The position numbers and the translations under genes are program-made. Below are positions 19,615 through 29,301 of a stretch of 64,000 nucleotides of DNA, piece by piece. How positions within the stretch are numbered: the first letter of the stretch is position 1; every line of letters starts with the position of its first letter. Source of the DNA: Rhodanobacter sp. FW104-R8 (lineage in GTDB: Bacteria; Pseudomonadota; Gammaproteobacteria; Xanthomonadales; Rhodanobacteraceae); NCBI RefSeq assembly GCF_001617365.1, contig NZ_LVJR01000012.1, positions 1 to 64,000 of the forward strand, given 5' to 3'. The notes under the pieces were generated by a model. It did no database searches, was not told the origin of the DNA, and was given only the letters and a program-made list of their open reading frames with translations.

Positions 19615-20202
19615 ATGGAACCTCCCGGACCCGCAGGAAGCGACGCCGTGACGACCTCCAGGCATTCGGCACCTTGCCCGCTGCAACATGGCATGACCCT
19701 GATCGAGCAGATCATGGTGCTCCTGATCATCGCTGCCGTCACCAGCATGTCCATACCGGTAATGGCGAAGCTGCTTGGCCGCAACCATCTGCAGGTTGCC
19801 CAGGCGGATTTCATCGCAGCGCTGCGACACGCCCGCGAAACCGCCATCATGAGCGGCAGGCGCACGCTGTTCTGCCCGTCGCGCGACGGCAGCAGCTGCA
19901 GCAACGACGCGCGCTGGGAAGACGGCTGGCTGCTTGCCCACGACGCCGACCACAACGACCAACCCGACAACCGGCCGCTTCGCGTCGGATCCGGCTACCG
20001 TGACAAGCTGATCATCCGGAGCAGCAGCGCCCGGCCCATCGTGCGTTTCCATCCCGACGGCACCGCTCATGGCAGCAACCTCACCCTGCTGTTCTGCCAG
20101 CGATCCGGTGCGGAACGGGTACTCAGCGTGGTGGTCTCCAACGCCGGCCGCGTCCGCGGCGCGCCGGGCAGCACGGCGCAGGCCGCCAGCTGCAAGGAAT
20201 AG
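19615..20202 (+). CDS. FimT/GspH-type minor pseudopilin
   Basis: A 195-residue prepilin-like protein. The type IV prepilin motif HGMTLIEQIMVLLIIAAV (cleavage after Gly26) leads a single hydrophobic helix, followed by ALRHARETAIMSGRRTLFCPSRDGSSC, typical of the GspH/FimT domain with its conserved Cys pair and C-terminal VVVSNAGRVR. Such proteins prime type IV pilus or type II secretion pseudopilus assembly. The leader is long (26 residues), and a GTG at 19648 could shorten it. The gene is isolated, with a strong hairpin at its end. Confidence 0.82.
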   Translation: MEPPGPAGSDAVTTSRHSAPCPLQHGMTLIEQIMVLLIIAAVTSMSIPVMAKLLGRNHLQVAQADFIAALRHARETAIMSGRRTLFCPSRDGSSCSNDARWEDGWLLAHDADHNDQPDNRPLRVGSGYRDKLIIRSSSARPIVRFHPDGTAHGSNLTLLFCQRSGAERVLSVVVSNAGRVRGAPGSTAQAASCKE

Positions 20203-20214
20203 GCGGCGCGAAAA

Positions 20215-20245
20215 CACGAAAGCCGGCAGCATGCCGGCTTTCGTG
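20215..20245 (+). terminator. Hairpin after the pseudopilin gene
   Basis: CACGAAAGCCGGCA-gca-TGCCGGCTTTCGTG is a perfect 14-bp stem with a 3-nt loop directly after the stop. It could stop transcription from either side, although the T-run is short. Confidence 0.6.
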
Positions 20246-20254
20246 GAGTATGTC

Positions 20255-20331
20255 TGGCGCCCGAAGTTGGACTCGAACCAACGACCCCCTGATTAACAGT
20301 CAAGTGCTCTAACCGGCTGAGCTATTCGGGC
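20255..20331 (-). tRNA. tRNA-Asn (anticodon GTT)
   Basis: On the minus strand: acceptor GCCCGAA/TTCGGGC, D-arm AGCTCAGCCGGTTAGAGC, anticodon loop CTGTTAA (GTT), variable GGGGGTC, T-arm GTTGGTTCGAGTCCAAC, and an encoded CCA at 20255-20257. Confidence 0.95.
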
Positions 20332-20342
20332 GGGAGCTGCGT

Positions 20343-20371
20343 AGTTTGTCGGGGCCGCGATGAGCTGTCAA
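20343..20371 (-). promoter_or_regulatory. Promoter of tRNA-Asn
   Basis: On the minus strand a perfect -35 TTGACA (20371-20366) is followed after 17 bp by a weak -10 CAAACT (20348-20343), just upstream of the tRNA. Confidence 0.6.
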
Positions 20372-20400
20372 GCCGGCGGACGCGGGCAGCGCCCATCGAT

Positions 20401-21801
20401 TCAGCCGGTCAGTATCCGGTAGCACGGCACGTACGCCGCGCCGCCGGGCAGCTTCATCCGATGCTGCTCGACGAAGGCCTGCAGCAGCTTGTCCAGCGCG
20501 TGCATGATGTCCGCATCGCCGTCGATCTCGAACGGACCATCCTGCTCGATCGCCTTCACGCCCTCCTCCTTCACGTTGCCGGCGACGATGCCGGAGAACG
20601 CCCGGCGCAGGTCCGCCGCCAGCTCGTGCCGCGGGCGCCCGTGGTGCAGCTGCAGTGCGCGCATCGCCTCGTGGGTGGGGCGGAACGGCTGCTGGAATTC
20701 CAGCGGAATCTGCAGCGCCCAGTTGAAGAAGAACGCGTCCTTGGTGTCGAGCCGGTTGTGGCGTACCTTTTCCAGACCCTTGAGCATCGTGCGCGCCACC
20801 GTCTCCGGATCGTCCACGATGATCTGGTAGTGCCGGGCCACTTCGTCGCCCAGGGTCAGGCGCAGGAAACGATCGATCTGCTCGAAATAGGCAGCCGACT
20901 GGCGCGGCCCGGTGAAGATCAGCGGGAAAGGCGTGCTGGCGTTGTCCGGGTGCAGCAGGATGCCGAGCAGGTAGAGGATCTCCTCGGCCGTGCCGACGCC
21001 GCCGGGGAACACGATGATGCCGTGGCCCAGGCGCACGAACGCCTCCAGCCGCTTCTCGATGTCCGGCATGATCACCAGGTGGTTGACGATCGGGTTCGGC
21101 GATTCCGCCGCGATGATGCCCGGTTCGGTGATGCCGATGTAACGGTTGTGCCGCCGCCGCTGCTTGGCGTGCGAGATGGTCGCGCCCTTCATCGGCCCCT
21201 TCATCGCGCCGGGGCCGCAACCGGTGCAGATGTCCAGTCCGCGCAGGCCGAGCTGGTAGCCGACCAGCTTGGTGTAGTCGTACTCCTCGCGCGAAATCGA
21301 ATGGCCGCCCCAGCACACCACCAGGTTCGGATCGACCTGCGGTTTCAGGATGCGCGCGTTGCGCAGGATCTCGAACACGCCCTGGGTCAGCGCGGCCGAG
21401 CCGTCGAGATCGAAGCCGATCTGTTCCAGCTGGGTCGACACGTAGACGATGTCGCGCACCACCGCCACCAGCAGCTCGTTGATGCCGCGGATGATCTGGC
21501 CGTCCACGAAGGCCTGCCCCGGCGCGTTGGTCAGTTCGATCTTCATGCCGCGGTCCTGCTGCAGCACCTGGATGTCGAAATCCGGGTACTGCTCCAACAT
21601 CGCCCGCGGGTCATCGCTGACGTTGCCCGAGGTCAGCACCGCCAGCGCGCAGCGCCGCAGCAGCGCATGCAGGCCCGAGCCGCTGGCGCCGCGCAGGCGC
21701 GCCACTTCGTTGCGGGACAGGACGTCCAGCCCGCCGATCGGCGAGATGCGGGCGCTGACGGTCTTGGTTGTGCCGGAAGGGTCGGCGTAATGGGTGTTCA
21801 T
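20401..21801 (-). CDS. ppnN: Nucleotide 5'-monophosphate nucleosidase (PpnN/YgdH)
   Basis: A 466-residue LOG-family enzyme that hydrolyses purine and pyrimidine nucleoside monophosphates to base and ribose 5-phosphate. The central domain has TGCGPGAMKGPMKGA and the LOG motif GIIVFPGGVGTAEE, flanked by the N- and C-terminal PpnN domains, which bind (p)ppGpp in E. coli. The length matches the family. It is a single gene, convergent with nothing immediately upstream. Confidence 0.93.
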   Translation of the reverse strand: MNTHYADPSGTTKTVSARISPIGGLDVLSRNEVARLRGASGSGLHALLRRCALAVLTSGNVSDDPRAMLEQYPDFDIQVLQQDRGMKIELTNAPGQAFVDGQIIRGINELLVAVVRDIVYVSTQLEQIGFDLDGSAALTQGVFEILRNARILKPQVDPNLVVCWGGHSISREEYDYTKLVGYQLGLRGLDICTGCGPGAMKGPMKGATISHAKQRRRHNRYIGITEPGIIAAESPNPIVNHLVIMPDIEKRLEAFVRLGHGIIVFPGGVGTAEEILYLLGILLHPDNASTPFPLIFTGPRQSAAYFEQIDRFLRLTLGDEVARHYQIIVDDPETVARTMLKGLEKVRHNRLDTKDAFFFNWALQIPLEFQQPFRPTHEAMRALQLHHGRPRHELAADLRRAFSGIVAGNVKEEGVKAIEQDGPFEIDGDADIMHALDKLLQAFVEQHRMKLPGGAAYVPCYRILTG

Positions 21802-21896
21802 CGAATCTCCATGGTCCTACGACAGGCACTGCCTTCATGCAGGGCAGACCGCCTAGCTTCAAGGCATACGCGGGACAGGGTCAAGTACCGGCCAAC

Positions 21897-21925
21897 AAAA
21901 AGCCGGCACCCTCGCGGGCGCCGGC
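21897..21925 (-). terminator. Rho-independent terminator of the Oar-type receptor gene
   Basis: On the minus strand, GCCGGC-g-CCC-GCGA-GGG-t-GCCGGC is followed directly by TTTTT, 25 bp beyond the stop of the TonB receptor gene. Confidence 0.8.
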
Positions 21926-21949
21926 CAGTATTACCGAACAACGGATGAC

Positions 21950-24900
21950 TCAGAACGTGTAACGCAGGGTGGCCAGGATCGACCAGCGCTGGGTCGGGCC
22001 GTTCAACTCGTCGGCGCGCGGCAGCGGCAGCGGGCTGTAGTTGCCGTTGCTGTCCTTGTAAGCCGCCTTGCTGATGTCGTAGATGTACTTGCCATCGGCC
22101 CCTACGCCGGCGAAATCGGCGAGGTTGCGAACCAGCGGGAAGCTGGCGCGGTGGTCGACGCCCCACTTCTTGTTGAGCATGTTGCCGACGTTGTAGATAT
22201 CCAGCCGGATGACGCCCTTGTTGCCCTTGAACAGGCCCGGGATCTCCTGGCTGAAGCTCAGGTCGATCTGGTTGATCCAGGGAGCACGGGCGCCGTTGCG
22301 GCTGGCAATCTCGCCCTTGTGGTCACGCAGATACTTGTTGCTGTCGATGTACGCCCAGAACGAATCCTTCTGTGCCTGCGTGGTGCCCGGCGCGAAGTTG
22401 ATGTCGCCCTTGTTCGGGATGTAGGCCAGGTCGGAGGTGAAACCGTCGCCGTTGGCGTCGTTGCCGAAGCGCCAGCTGTACGGAGTGCCCGAGTGGCCGT
22501 CATAGAACATGGTGGCGCTGGTGGCGTAGTCGCCGAAGAAGCGGTGCTGCCAGGTCAGCGAAGCGATCACGCGCTTCGGGATCGAGTAGCTGGATGTGCT
22601 TGCCTTGTTGGCGTTCGGGTTCACCCAGACGTTGTTGCTGAAGCTCGAACGGGCCACGCTCGAGGTACCCGGGTTCACCTCCGTGGCGCGGCTCCAGGTG
22701 AAGCCGACCATGCCGGACCACTCGTCCGCGAACGGCTTCTTCAGGGAGAGGCTGAGGCTGTCGGCGCTGCCCCGAGCGCTGTTGGCCAGGTTGATCACCG
22801 CATCGCCGAACGCCTGGTTGGAATTCGCACGCGCGGTATTGCCGCTGCTGCCGCCCGTCGGATTCTTGTAGTAGGTGAACCGGCCATCCGGCAGCACGCC
22901 GGTGGGTGCGCCGATATTGAGGTTCTGGTACCAGATCGCGTTGCGGTTCTTGATGTGCTCGTAATCCGCGGTGAACACCAGGCCCCACCACGGCAGCTCG
23001 CGATCGAAGCCGAGCGACATTTTCCAAACGCTCGGAAGCTGGAAGTTGTCGCTGACCGTGCTGACCGCCATCTGCGCGCCCTTGGCGCCGGGAACCGGCG
23101 CCGAGCCGCCATTCTGCCCGTTCGGGTTGGCGCTGAACGGCGGCAGGCCGGTCGCGGTATTGCACGCGCTCTGCGTCGGACCGCAGTTGTACTGCACCTG
23201 GGTCACGCCGGAGTTCTGGTAGATGTTGCCCAGCCACACGCTCGGCGGGTTGGAGATGAACAGGCCGGCACCGCCGCGCAGTTGGGTCAGGCGCTCGGTG
23301 TCGAAGGTGTAGTTGAACGACATCCGCGGCTGTACCTGGCGGTTGCCATTGATCGTGCTGGTATTGGTACGACCGAAACCACCCTTGGCCGAAACGCAGT
23401 TGGCCGCCACCACGGCTACCCCGGGAGCAGCCGCATAGCACGGGTTGTACAGCGGCCGGTCACTGGTCAGCGGAATATCGACGCGGAAACCGTACTGCAC
23501 CGACAGGTTGTGGTTCACCTGCCAGGTGTCCTGCAGGAAGATGCCGTATTCCTTCAACTCGAAGTTGGCGGCGACGTCGCTCAGGCCGAGGCCTGCGGCC
23601 GGTGCGTTGTAACGGTACTGGTAATACTTGCCGGCATTGAAATCGGCCAGCGTGTTGAACTGGTAGCTGCCGAACGCGTTCTGCAGGAACAGGTTGTAGT
23701 ACTGGCCGCGCTGGAAATCGAAACCACCCTTGACCGTGTGGTCGCCCAGATAGAGCGTGCCGGCCCACGCCGCATTCAGCGTCTTCACGTGCAGCACGTT
23801 GGCCTGGCTGGAGTATTCGGTACCGAACTCCACGCCCGGCGAGCTGCTGGAGCTGTAGCAACCGTTGACGCTGTTCAGGCACACCGAGACGTCCGGCTGG
23901 GCGACGCCGTTGTACGGGCCGCGGTTCTGCTGGAAGTCGGCGTAGGAAAGAGTGGTGTCGGTGGAGAAGACATCCGACCAGTCGTCATAGAAGTGCAGCG
24001 CGTAGCTCTTGTTGTCGACGTTGGTCTTGTACCAGCCGCTGGACAGCACCAGGATGTTGTTGTTGCCGGTGATGATCGGCTTGTTTTCCTTGGTCTGGCT
24101 GTAGGTGAAGCTGGCGCGGTGGTTGTTGGTGATGTTCCAGTCGATCTTGGCCAGGTAACGCTTGTCCTGCAGATCGGTGTTGCCGCCGCCGAGACCACCG
24201 ACGTCAAAGCCCTTGGCCTTGGCTGCAGCGGTGATGGCGTCGACATTCTGCTGGGTCAGGCCGCGGATCTCGGTGGTCGCGCCGGAGCCCTGCACGCCGT
24301 ACTGGGAGGACGGGCCGATCTGCTTGCTCTTCTCGTACGAGGCAAAGAAGAACAGCTTGTCCTTGATGATCGGGCCGCCGACGGTGCCGCCGGCGGTCCA
24401 GGTGCGGCGGAAGCCGCCATACGGCTTGTCGTTATAGTCGGCGATCATCTTGTCGCGATTCTGGAACGCGTAGTACGCCGAACCATGGAAATCGTTGGTA
24501 CCGCTCTTGGTCACTGCGTTGACGATCGCGCCGACGCCGCGACGCGTGGCCACGTCGTAGTTGGCGGTCGAGATGTTGTATTCCTGGATCGTGTCCTGCG
24601 AAATCGGCGTGCCCAGCGTCGGCAGGCCGTTCGCGTTCAGCCCGAACGGATCATTGGCGCTGACCGAATCCACCGTGATGTTGTTGTAGCGGCTGTTCTG
24701 GCCGATCGCGGAGATCTCGCCGCGGTCGCGGTCGGAGATCACGATGCGCGGATCGAGGCGCACGATGTTCTGGATCGAGCGGCCCGGGGTCGGCGTCGCC
24801 TCGATTTCACGCTGCGAGATGTTGGTCGAGATGCCCTTGTTGTCCGGGGTAAAGGTTTGTGCCAATGCGTTGGCCGAGACGATGACTCCGGCAAGGTTCT

Positions 24901-25264
24901 GGACCTGCTTGGCCTGTTCCGCACCCATGGTCAGGTTGACCGGGGTTTCCTGGGCCAGCTGCAGGTACACCTGCCCATGCTCCGCCTGCGCCAGGCCGGC
25001 CTTGGATGCCGTGACGTCGAACGGACCGCCCACGCGCAGACCCTGTGCGGCATAACGGCCGCTGGCATCGGTGGTGGTGATCTTGGTGGTGCCCGACGGC
25101 TCGTGCACGATCTGCACGGTGGCGCCCGCCACCGGCTGGCCGCTCGCGTCCAGCACGCGGCCGCTGATCGAAGAGGAGGTGTCCTGCGCGATGGCAGGCA
25201 CCGACGACGCCAGCAGCGAAGCGATGGCAAACGGCAGGAGTTTGGCGCGAATTCGGCTATTCAT
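21950..25264 (-). CDS. Oar-type TonB-dependent outer-membrane receptor with carboxypeptidase-like domain
   Basis: A 1104-residue outer-membrane beta-barrel. It has a signal peptide (~1-26), a carboxypeptidase regulatory-like (CarboxypepD_reg) domain at about 32-105 (SGRVLDASGQPVAGATVQIV...TDASGRYAAQGL), a plug domain (IQNIVRLDPRIVISD, NITVDSVSAND, TVSKSGTNDFHG-type VTKSGTNDFHGSAYYAFQ), then a large barrel ending in the aromatic signature RYTF. This is the plan of the Oar/OmpA-related TonB receptors common in Xanthomonadales. The ligand is unknown; large polymers or peptides are suspected for relatives. No transporter genes adjoin it. Confidence 0.92.
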   Translation of the reverse strand: MNSRIRAKLLPFAIASLLASSVPAIAQDTSSSISGRVLDASGQPVAGATVQIVHEPSGTTKITTTDASGRYAAQGLRVGGPFDVTASKAGLAQAEHGQVYLQLAQETPVNLTMGAEQAKQVQNLAGVIVSANALAQTFTPDNKGISTNISQREIEATPTPGRSIQNIVRLDPRIVISDRDRGEISAIGQNSRYNNITVDSVSANDPFGLNANGLPTLGTPISQDTIQEYNISTANYDVATRRGVGAIVNAVTKSGTNDFHGSAYYAFQNRDKMIADYNDKPYGGFRRTWTAGGTVGGPIIKDKLFFFASYEKSKQIGPSSQYGVQGSGATTEIRGLTQQNVDAITAAAKAKGFDVGGLGGGNTDLQDKRYLAKIDWNITNNHRASFTYSQTKENKPIITGNNNILVLSSGWYKTNVDNKSYALHFYDDWSDVFSTDTTLSYADFQQNRGPYNGVAQPDVSVCLNSVNGCYSSSSSPGVEFGTEYSSQANVLHVKTLNAAWAGTLYLGDHTVKGGFDFQRGQYYNLFLQNAFGSYQFNTLADFNAGKYYQYRYNAPAAGLGLSDVAANFELKEYGIFLQDTWQVNHNLSVQYGFRVDIPLTSDRPLYNPCYAAAPGVAVVAANCVSAKGGFGRTNTSTINGNRQVQPRMSFNYTFDTERLTQLRGGAGLFISNPPSVWLGNIYQNSGVTQVQYNCGPTQSACNTATGLPPFSANPNGQNGGSAPVPGAKGAQMAVSTVSDNFQLPSVWKMSLGFDRELPWWGLVFTADYEHIKNRNAIWYQNLNIGAPTGVLPDGRFTYYKNPTGGSSGNTARANSNQAFGDAVINLANSARGSADSLSLSLKKPFADEWSGMVGFTWSRATEVNPGTSSVARSSFSNNVWVNPNANKASTSSYSIPKRVIASLTWQHRFFGDYATSATMFYDGHSGTPYSWRFGNDANGDGFTSDLAYIPNKGDINFAPGTTQAQKDSFWAYIDSNKYLRDHKGEIASRNGARAPWINQIDLSFSQEIPGLFKGNKGVIRLDIYNVGNMLNKKWGVDHRASFPLVRNLADFAGVGADGKYIYDISKAAYKDSNGNYSPLPLPRADELNGPTQRWSILATLRYTF

Positions 25265-25617
25265 TCTGTCGACTCTCAGGCTCGAAACGAAAGTATTTGC
25301 GTCTCGGGATGCAAACGGTGCCTGGCCCGGAGCATGCCAAGCGCACTATTGACCCGTGTTTGTTTGATACCCTGGTATGGCAGGCCCCCGATGCACCAAC
25401 AGAGTGGATTCGGGACGCTTCGGCCAGCAAGATTTTGCGTCGGCCGGTTGTTTAAGCGAACTTTAACGGCATTGTATGACACTTTTGTAACATTTACACG
25501 TCACCAGCCATACATGACCAGATTGCACAAAACTTGTTTGTTACTTTTAAATCAAGCATATACATCAATCGCAGTCATCATGTGACGCTGCGGCGGCGGC
25601 CGTGGGGCAACATCGAC
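25265..25617. other. AT-rich control region upstream of the Oar-type receptor
   Basis: About 350 bp without a supported gene between two minus-strand genes. The middle (about 25440-25580) is conspicuously AT-rich for this genome and probably holds the receptor's promoter. TACAAT-like -10 candidates are visible on the minus strand near 25475, but no -35 at a convincing distance. No hairpin or repeat stands out. Confidence 0.5.
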
Positions 25618-27357
25618 TCAACCTGTCTTGCCGAGATAGCGCGCACGCTTGGCGGGTTTCAGGTTCGCCAGGTCGAGCATCACCAGGCCATCCACGCAAC
25701 CGGAGAAATCCGGATCCTCGCCGAAACCCAAGAACTGCACGCCGGCGGGCTCGACCAGGTCCACATACTGGCGGTACAGCACCGGAATGCTGACGCCCAG
25801 TGCATCCAGGTGGTGCTTGAGCTTGCCCAGCCCGGCGACGGCATCCAGGCCCTCCAGTGCCGCATGCACGCCCTGCACCACTTCGGGCGAGACCACGAAC
25901 GGCTGCCGCGCCGCGGCCAGGCCCGGTGCACCGAAATAATATTGATGCGCGGCGGCGATCCATTCGCGCGCCTCGCGCGGCAGGCTCACCGACATGCTGA
26001 CCGGTCCGAACAGGTAGCGCAGCTCGGGATGCCGCTGCAGGTACAGGCCGATGCCCTGCCACAGCTGGTCCAGCGCGCGCGAACGCCAGTAGGCCGGCGC
26101 GATGAAGCTGCGGCCCAGTTCCAGTCCCTGCGCCAGCCGCGATTCCAGCGCCGGTGAATAGGAGAACAGGCTGGAGGTGTACAGGCCGGCCATGCCGCGT
26201 TCGGCAAGCAACCGGCTGCCATGGCCGAAGCGGTAGGCGCCGACGATGCGCGATGCCTGCGGGTCCCACAGCACCAGATGCTCGTAGTGGGGGTCGTAGG
26301 CGTCCAGGTCGCATCGCGTACCGGTGCCTTCGCCCACCTTGCGGAAGGTCAGTTCGCGCAGCCGGCCGATCTCGCGCATCACCGCGCCGCCTGCAGCGCC
26401 CATGTACAACCAGGCCTGCTTGCCGTCGGCAAGATCGGCCAGTTTCTCGCCGCGCGCCAGTTCCGCCGCCACCTGCGCCGCCGGTTCCGGCAACGCCAGC
26501 GGCGCCTGGCCACCGAAGATCAGGCCCCGATGCTGGCCGACCCGGTAGACGTGCCGACGCATCAGTTTCGCCACCCGCTCCGGTGAACCGCCGCTGCGCC
26601 GGGCAAGCTCCTCGGCATCGATCAGCGCGCCGATGCTGAAGCCGATCCTGCGCTTGCCGGGCGCCACCGCCTCGCGCGGCAGCATCGCCGTGCTCAACGG
26701 CTTGGCGAGCATCGACAGGCCGTAGAACATCGCCGAATTGCGCGCCGAAATGTGCACGGGCAACACCGGCACCTTGCTGCGCAGCGACAGCCGCGCGAAC
26801 CCCTCCGACCAGCGGCCGTCGCGCACGCCGCCGGCGCGCACGCGCGAGACCTCGCCGGCAGGGAACACGATCAGCGCCTCGCCCCGCTCCAGCGCGCGGT
26901 AGATACCACGCAAGCGGGAGGCAGCTCCCTTGCCGAACACGTCCACCGGCAGCAGCAGCTTGCCCAGTTGCGGCACGGTCGCCAGCCAGTCATTGCCCAG
27001 GATGCGCACGTCGCGGCGTACCGAACCGATCAGCTGCAGCATCGCCAGTGCGTCCTGCATGCCCAGCGGGTGATTGGCCACCACCAGGAGGGGGCCCTCG
27101 GCCGGAATGTTCTCGAGATCGCCGGGATTGACGTGATGGCTGGTGCCGAGCACCTCCAGCACGCGATCGACGAAATCGAAACCCTCGGCGCTGCCGGCCC
27201 GATCCAGCACGCGGTTGAAGCCGTCCTCGTCGGCCAGCCGCCCCAGCATGCCGGCCACGGGTCGGCGGAGGCGCGGGAACTGCGCCAGCCAAGGCAATCG
27301 TTCGGTCAGGGACTGTTCGATACTCAGCATGTCTGCGTCCTCGGATTCCCCCTCCAT
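25618..27357 (-). CDS. Bifunctional acyltransferase, probable ornithine-lipid synthase (OlsF-like)
   Basis: A 579-residue fusion. The N-terminal half is a lysophospholipid acyltransferase (PlsC-like) domain: VVANHPLGMQDALAM carries the acceptor-site His and Asp in the HX5D spacing seen in this subgroup, followed by VFPAGEVSR. The C-terminal half (from about 300) is a GNAT-like OlsB domain with IVGAYRFG, GLYTSSLFSY, ELGRSFIAPAYW and LFGPVSMS. OlsF proteins with this fusion make phosphorus-free ornithine lipids by acylating ornithine and then the lyso-intermediate. The product here is inferred from the architecture. A start at codon 10 (MLSIEQ) is also possible. Confidence 0.8.
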   Translation of the reverse strand: MEGESEDADMLSIEQSLTERLPWLAQFPRLRRPVAGMLGRLADEDGFNRVLDRAGSAEGFDFVDRVLEVLGTSHHVNPGDLENIPAEGPLLVVANHPLGMQDALAMLQLIGSVRRDVRILGNDWLATVPQLGKLLLPVDVFGKGAASRLRGIYRALERGEALIVFPAGEVSRVRAGGVRDGRWSEGFARLSLRSKVPVLPVHISARNSAMFYGLSMLAKPLSTAMLPREAVAPGKRRIGFSIGALIDAEELARRSGGSPERVAKLMRRHVYRVGQHRGLIFGGQAPLALPEPAAQVAAELARGEKLADLADGKQAWLYMGAAGGAVMREIGRLRELTFRKVGEGTGTRCDLDAYDPHYEHLVLWDPQASRIVGAYRFGHGSRLLAERGMAGLYTSSLFSYSPALESRLAQGLELGRSFIAPAYWRSRALDQLWQGIGLYLQRHPELRYLFGPVSMSVSLPREAREWIAAAHQYYFGAPGLAAARQPFVVSPEVVQGVHAALEGLDAVAGLGKLKHHLDALGVSIPVLYRQYVDLVEPAGVQFLGFGEDPDFSGCVDGLVMLDLANLKPAKRARYLGKTG

Positions 27358-27429
27358 CCTGGCGCCCGATTATGACAGCAGCACGATGACCCGAAGCGAT
27401 GCCTGCGACATGACGGCAAGCTCGCCGTT

Positions 27430-28041
27430 TCAAACATTCATGTGCAGGAACGCCGCCACGCCGGCCATGAACATCTGTACCGACAACGCGATCAGCAGCA
27501 TGCCCATCACGCGCTCCAACGCGGTCAGCACGCTCTCGCCCAGCCAGCGGAAAAGATAGGTGGCGCTGAGCAGGATCAGCGAGCTGGCCAGCCACGCCAG
27601 CAGCAGCGCGATCGTCCAGTCGGCGGTGCGGCCGGGCTGGGTATTGGTCAGCAGCAGCAACGCCGCCATCGCCGAGGGGCCGGCCACGCCGGGAATCGCC
27701 ATCGGCACGATGAACGGCTCGCCGCCGCCGGACTTGCCGAAGATGCCGCCGCCGTCGGCTGGCGGGAATACCATGCGGATGCCGATCAGGAACAGCACGA
27801 TGCCGCCGGCGATGCTGATCGACTCCTGCTTCAGCTGCAGCAGCTTGAGGATGTGCTGGCCGCCGAACAGGAACACCAGCAGCACGCCCAGCGCGATCAG
27901 CAACTCGCGCACCATGACATGGCGCCGGCGCTTCGGCGGCACGTTCTTCAGCAGGCTCAGGAACAGCGGGATGTTGCCCAGCGGGTCCATGATCAGGAAC
28001 AGCAGGATGCCCGCCGACAATGTGGTCATCTGCGTTTCCAT
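27430..28041 (-). CDS. MarC/UPF0056 family inner-membrane protein
   Basis: A ~203-residue integral membrane protein with six predicted helices and family motifs [13 protein letters not shown] near the N-terminus, then [11 protein letters not shown] and [13 protein letters not shown]. The start METQMTT at 28041 is preferred over an upstream ATG at 28068. MarC proteins are widespread and their function is unresolved; the family was once wrongly tied to antibiotic resistance. Confidence 0.85.
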   Translation of the reverse strand: METQMTTLSAGILLFLIMDPLGNIPLFLSLLKNVPPKRRRHVMVRELLIALGVLLVFLFGGQHILKLLQLKQESISIAGGIVLFLIGIRMVFPPADGGGIFGKSGGGEPFIVPMAIPGVAGPSAMAALLLLTNTQPGRTADWTIALLLAWLASSLILLSATYLFRWLGESVLTALERVMGMLLIALSVQMFMAGVAAFLHMNV

Positions 28042-28095
28042 CTCGACTCCATCCTCGTTGGGCGGCACGCCATCATGCCGCGGAGTGACAACCGG

Positions 28096-28866
28096 TCAGT
28101 CGTTCCGCAGGTCCAGCATCGTGCCGCGCGCTGCCGCGCCCTGCGCGCCAAGCAGATACACCGCCGCCGCGGCCGCGACATCCGGCAGCGGGCGTTGCAG
28201 GATGTCCTCGCCGAAATAGGCCAGCTGCCGCAATGCCGTGCGCATCGGCGCCGGCAGCATGGCATGGACGCGCAACGGGCCGCTGTCGTTTTCCTCGTGC
28301 AGGATCGCCACGAAGCGCTCCAGCGCCGCCTTCGACACGCCGTAGCCGCCCCAGTGCGCGCGCTGCAGCAGCTCGGGGTCGTCCAGCACGAACACCACGG
28401 CGCTGTCCTGGGCCTGCGTCAGCAGCGGCAGGCAGGCCTGGGTCAGTGCGAACGGGGCGTTGACGTTGACGTGCATCGCACGCAGCCAGGCATCCGGCTT
28501 GTGCATGGCGATCGGGGTAAGCCCGCCGAAGCTGGCGGCCGCATGCACGATGCCGTCGAGCCGGCCGAAGTCGCGCTCCAGGCCTTCGGCCAGGGCAGCG
28601 TATTCGCGCGGCGTGGCCACCTCCATGTCCAGCGGATGGATCACCGGCTCGGCCAGGCCCTCGGCCAGCATGGCGTCGTACAGTTGCTCCAGCTGTCGCT
28701 TGCGCCTGCCGGTGATCACCACCGTGGCCCCGGCGCGCGACGCTGCGCGCGCCACCGCGCCGCCGAGCCCGCCGTAGGCCCCGGTCACCAGCACCACGCG
28801 ATCGGCCAGGGTGTCGGCGGCCGGTTGCCAGCCGGCCGGCAACCGGGCAACCGGCAGCGCCGTCAA
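28096..28866 (-). CDS. Short-chain dehydrogenase/reductase (YciK-like)
   Basis: A ~256-residue Rossmann-fold oxidoreductase. The cofactor motif [15 protein letters not shown] lies near residue 22, followed by HAAASFGGL and the active-site YGVSK; the usual catalytic Ser region reads FVLDDPELL. It resembles the YciK group, whose substrate is unknown. No ATG fits: the best start is TTG at 28866, whose TTGA overlaps the grxD stop and would couple translation to grxD. Confidence 0.8.
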   Translation of the reverse strand: MTALPVARLPAGWQPAADTLADRVVLVTGAYGGLGGAVARAASRAGATVVITGRRKRQLEQLYDAMLAEGLAEPVIHPLDMEVATPREYAALAEGLERDFGRLDGIVHAAASFGGLTPIAMHKPDAWLRAMHVNVNAPFALTQACLPLLTQAQDSAVVFVLDDPELLQRAHWGGYGVSKAALERFVAILHEENDSGPLRVHAMLPAPMRTALRQLAYFGEDILQRPLPDVAAAAAVYLLGAQGAAARGTMLDLRND

Positions 28867-29186
28867 GGCGCCACCCCGGCCACGTCGCTGGCCATGCGGG
28901 ACAATTCGCCGGAGGACTTCAGGTCCTCGATGATGTCGCAGCCGCCGATCAGCTCGCCCTGGATGAACAGCTGCGGGAACGTGGGCCAGTTGGAAAAGTG
29001 CGGCAACGCCGCGCGGATCTGCGGATCGGCCAGCACGTTCACCGCGTGGAACGCGGCACCGGCGTCGGCCAGTGCTTGCGCGGCCCGGCTGGAGAACCCG
29101 CACATCGGGAACTCCGGCGTGCCCTTCATGAAAAGCACGATGGGATGCTCGGCCAGCGTCGCCCTGATTTGCTCGTTGATATCCAT
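28863..29186 (-). CDS. grxD: Monothiol glutaredoxin Grx4
   Basis: A 107-residue monothiol glutaredoxin. It has the CGFS active site (29-32), the PEFPMCGFS context, WPTFPQLFI and GGCDI glutathione/iron-sulfur-binding motifs. Proteins of this type carry [2Fe-2S] clusters for iron-sulfur protein assembly. The start at 29186 (MDINEQ) fits homologues; an ATG 15 bp upstream also exists. It is transcribed divergently from sodB, which fits a shared link to iron homeostasis. Confidence 0.93.
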   Translation of the reverse strand: MDINEQIRATLAEHPIVLFMKGTPEFPMCGFSSRAAQALADAGAAFHAVNVLADPQIRAALPHFSNWPTFPQLFIQGELIGGCDIIEDLKSSGELSRMASDVAGVAP

Positions 29187-29204
29187 GGCTCGGTGTTTCA
29201 TCTT

Positions 29205-29230
29205 TACAATGCAGGCAGACCGGTATTGTA
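29205..29230. promoter_or_regulatory. Inverted TACAAT/ATTGTA pair between grxD and sodB
   Basis: TACAAT on the plus strand (29205-29210) and ATTGTA (29225-29230; TACAAT on the minus strand) face each other in the divergent gap. They could be the -10 elements of overlapping sodB and grxD promoters or the arms of an operator. No convincing -35 elements were found. Confidence 0.35.
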
Positions 29231-29301
29231 TCAGTCACCCGTCGGCTGCCGTCCGCTGCGCCGATCTTTTCTCCCCCAGCCACATCTCAAGGAGCCTCAT
29301 C

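Noticed and set aside
22151-25585. 1144-codon plus-strand frame opposite the Oar-type receptor
   Set aside because: Antisense shadow of a clear TonB receptor; repetitive Val/Arg/His/Gln composition and no recognisable domain or start context.
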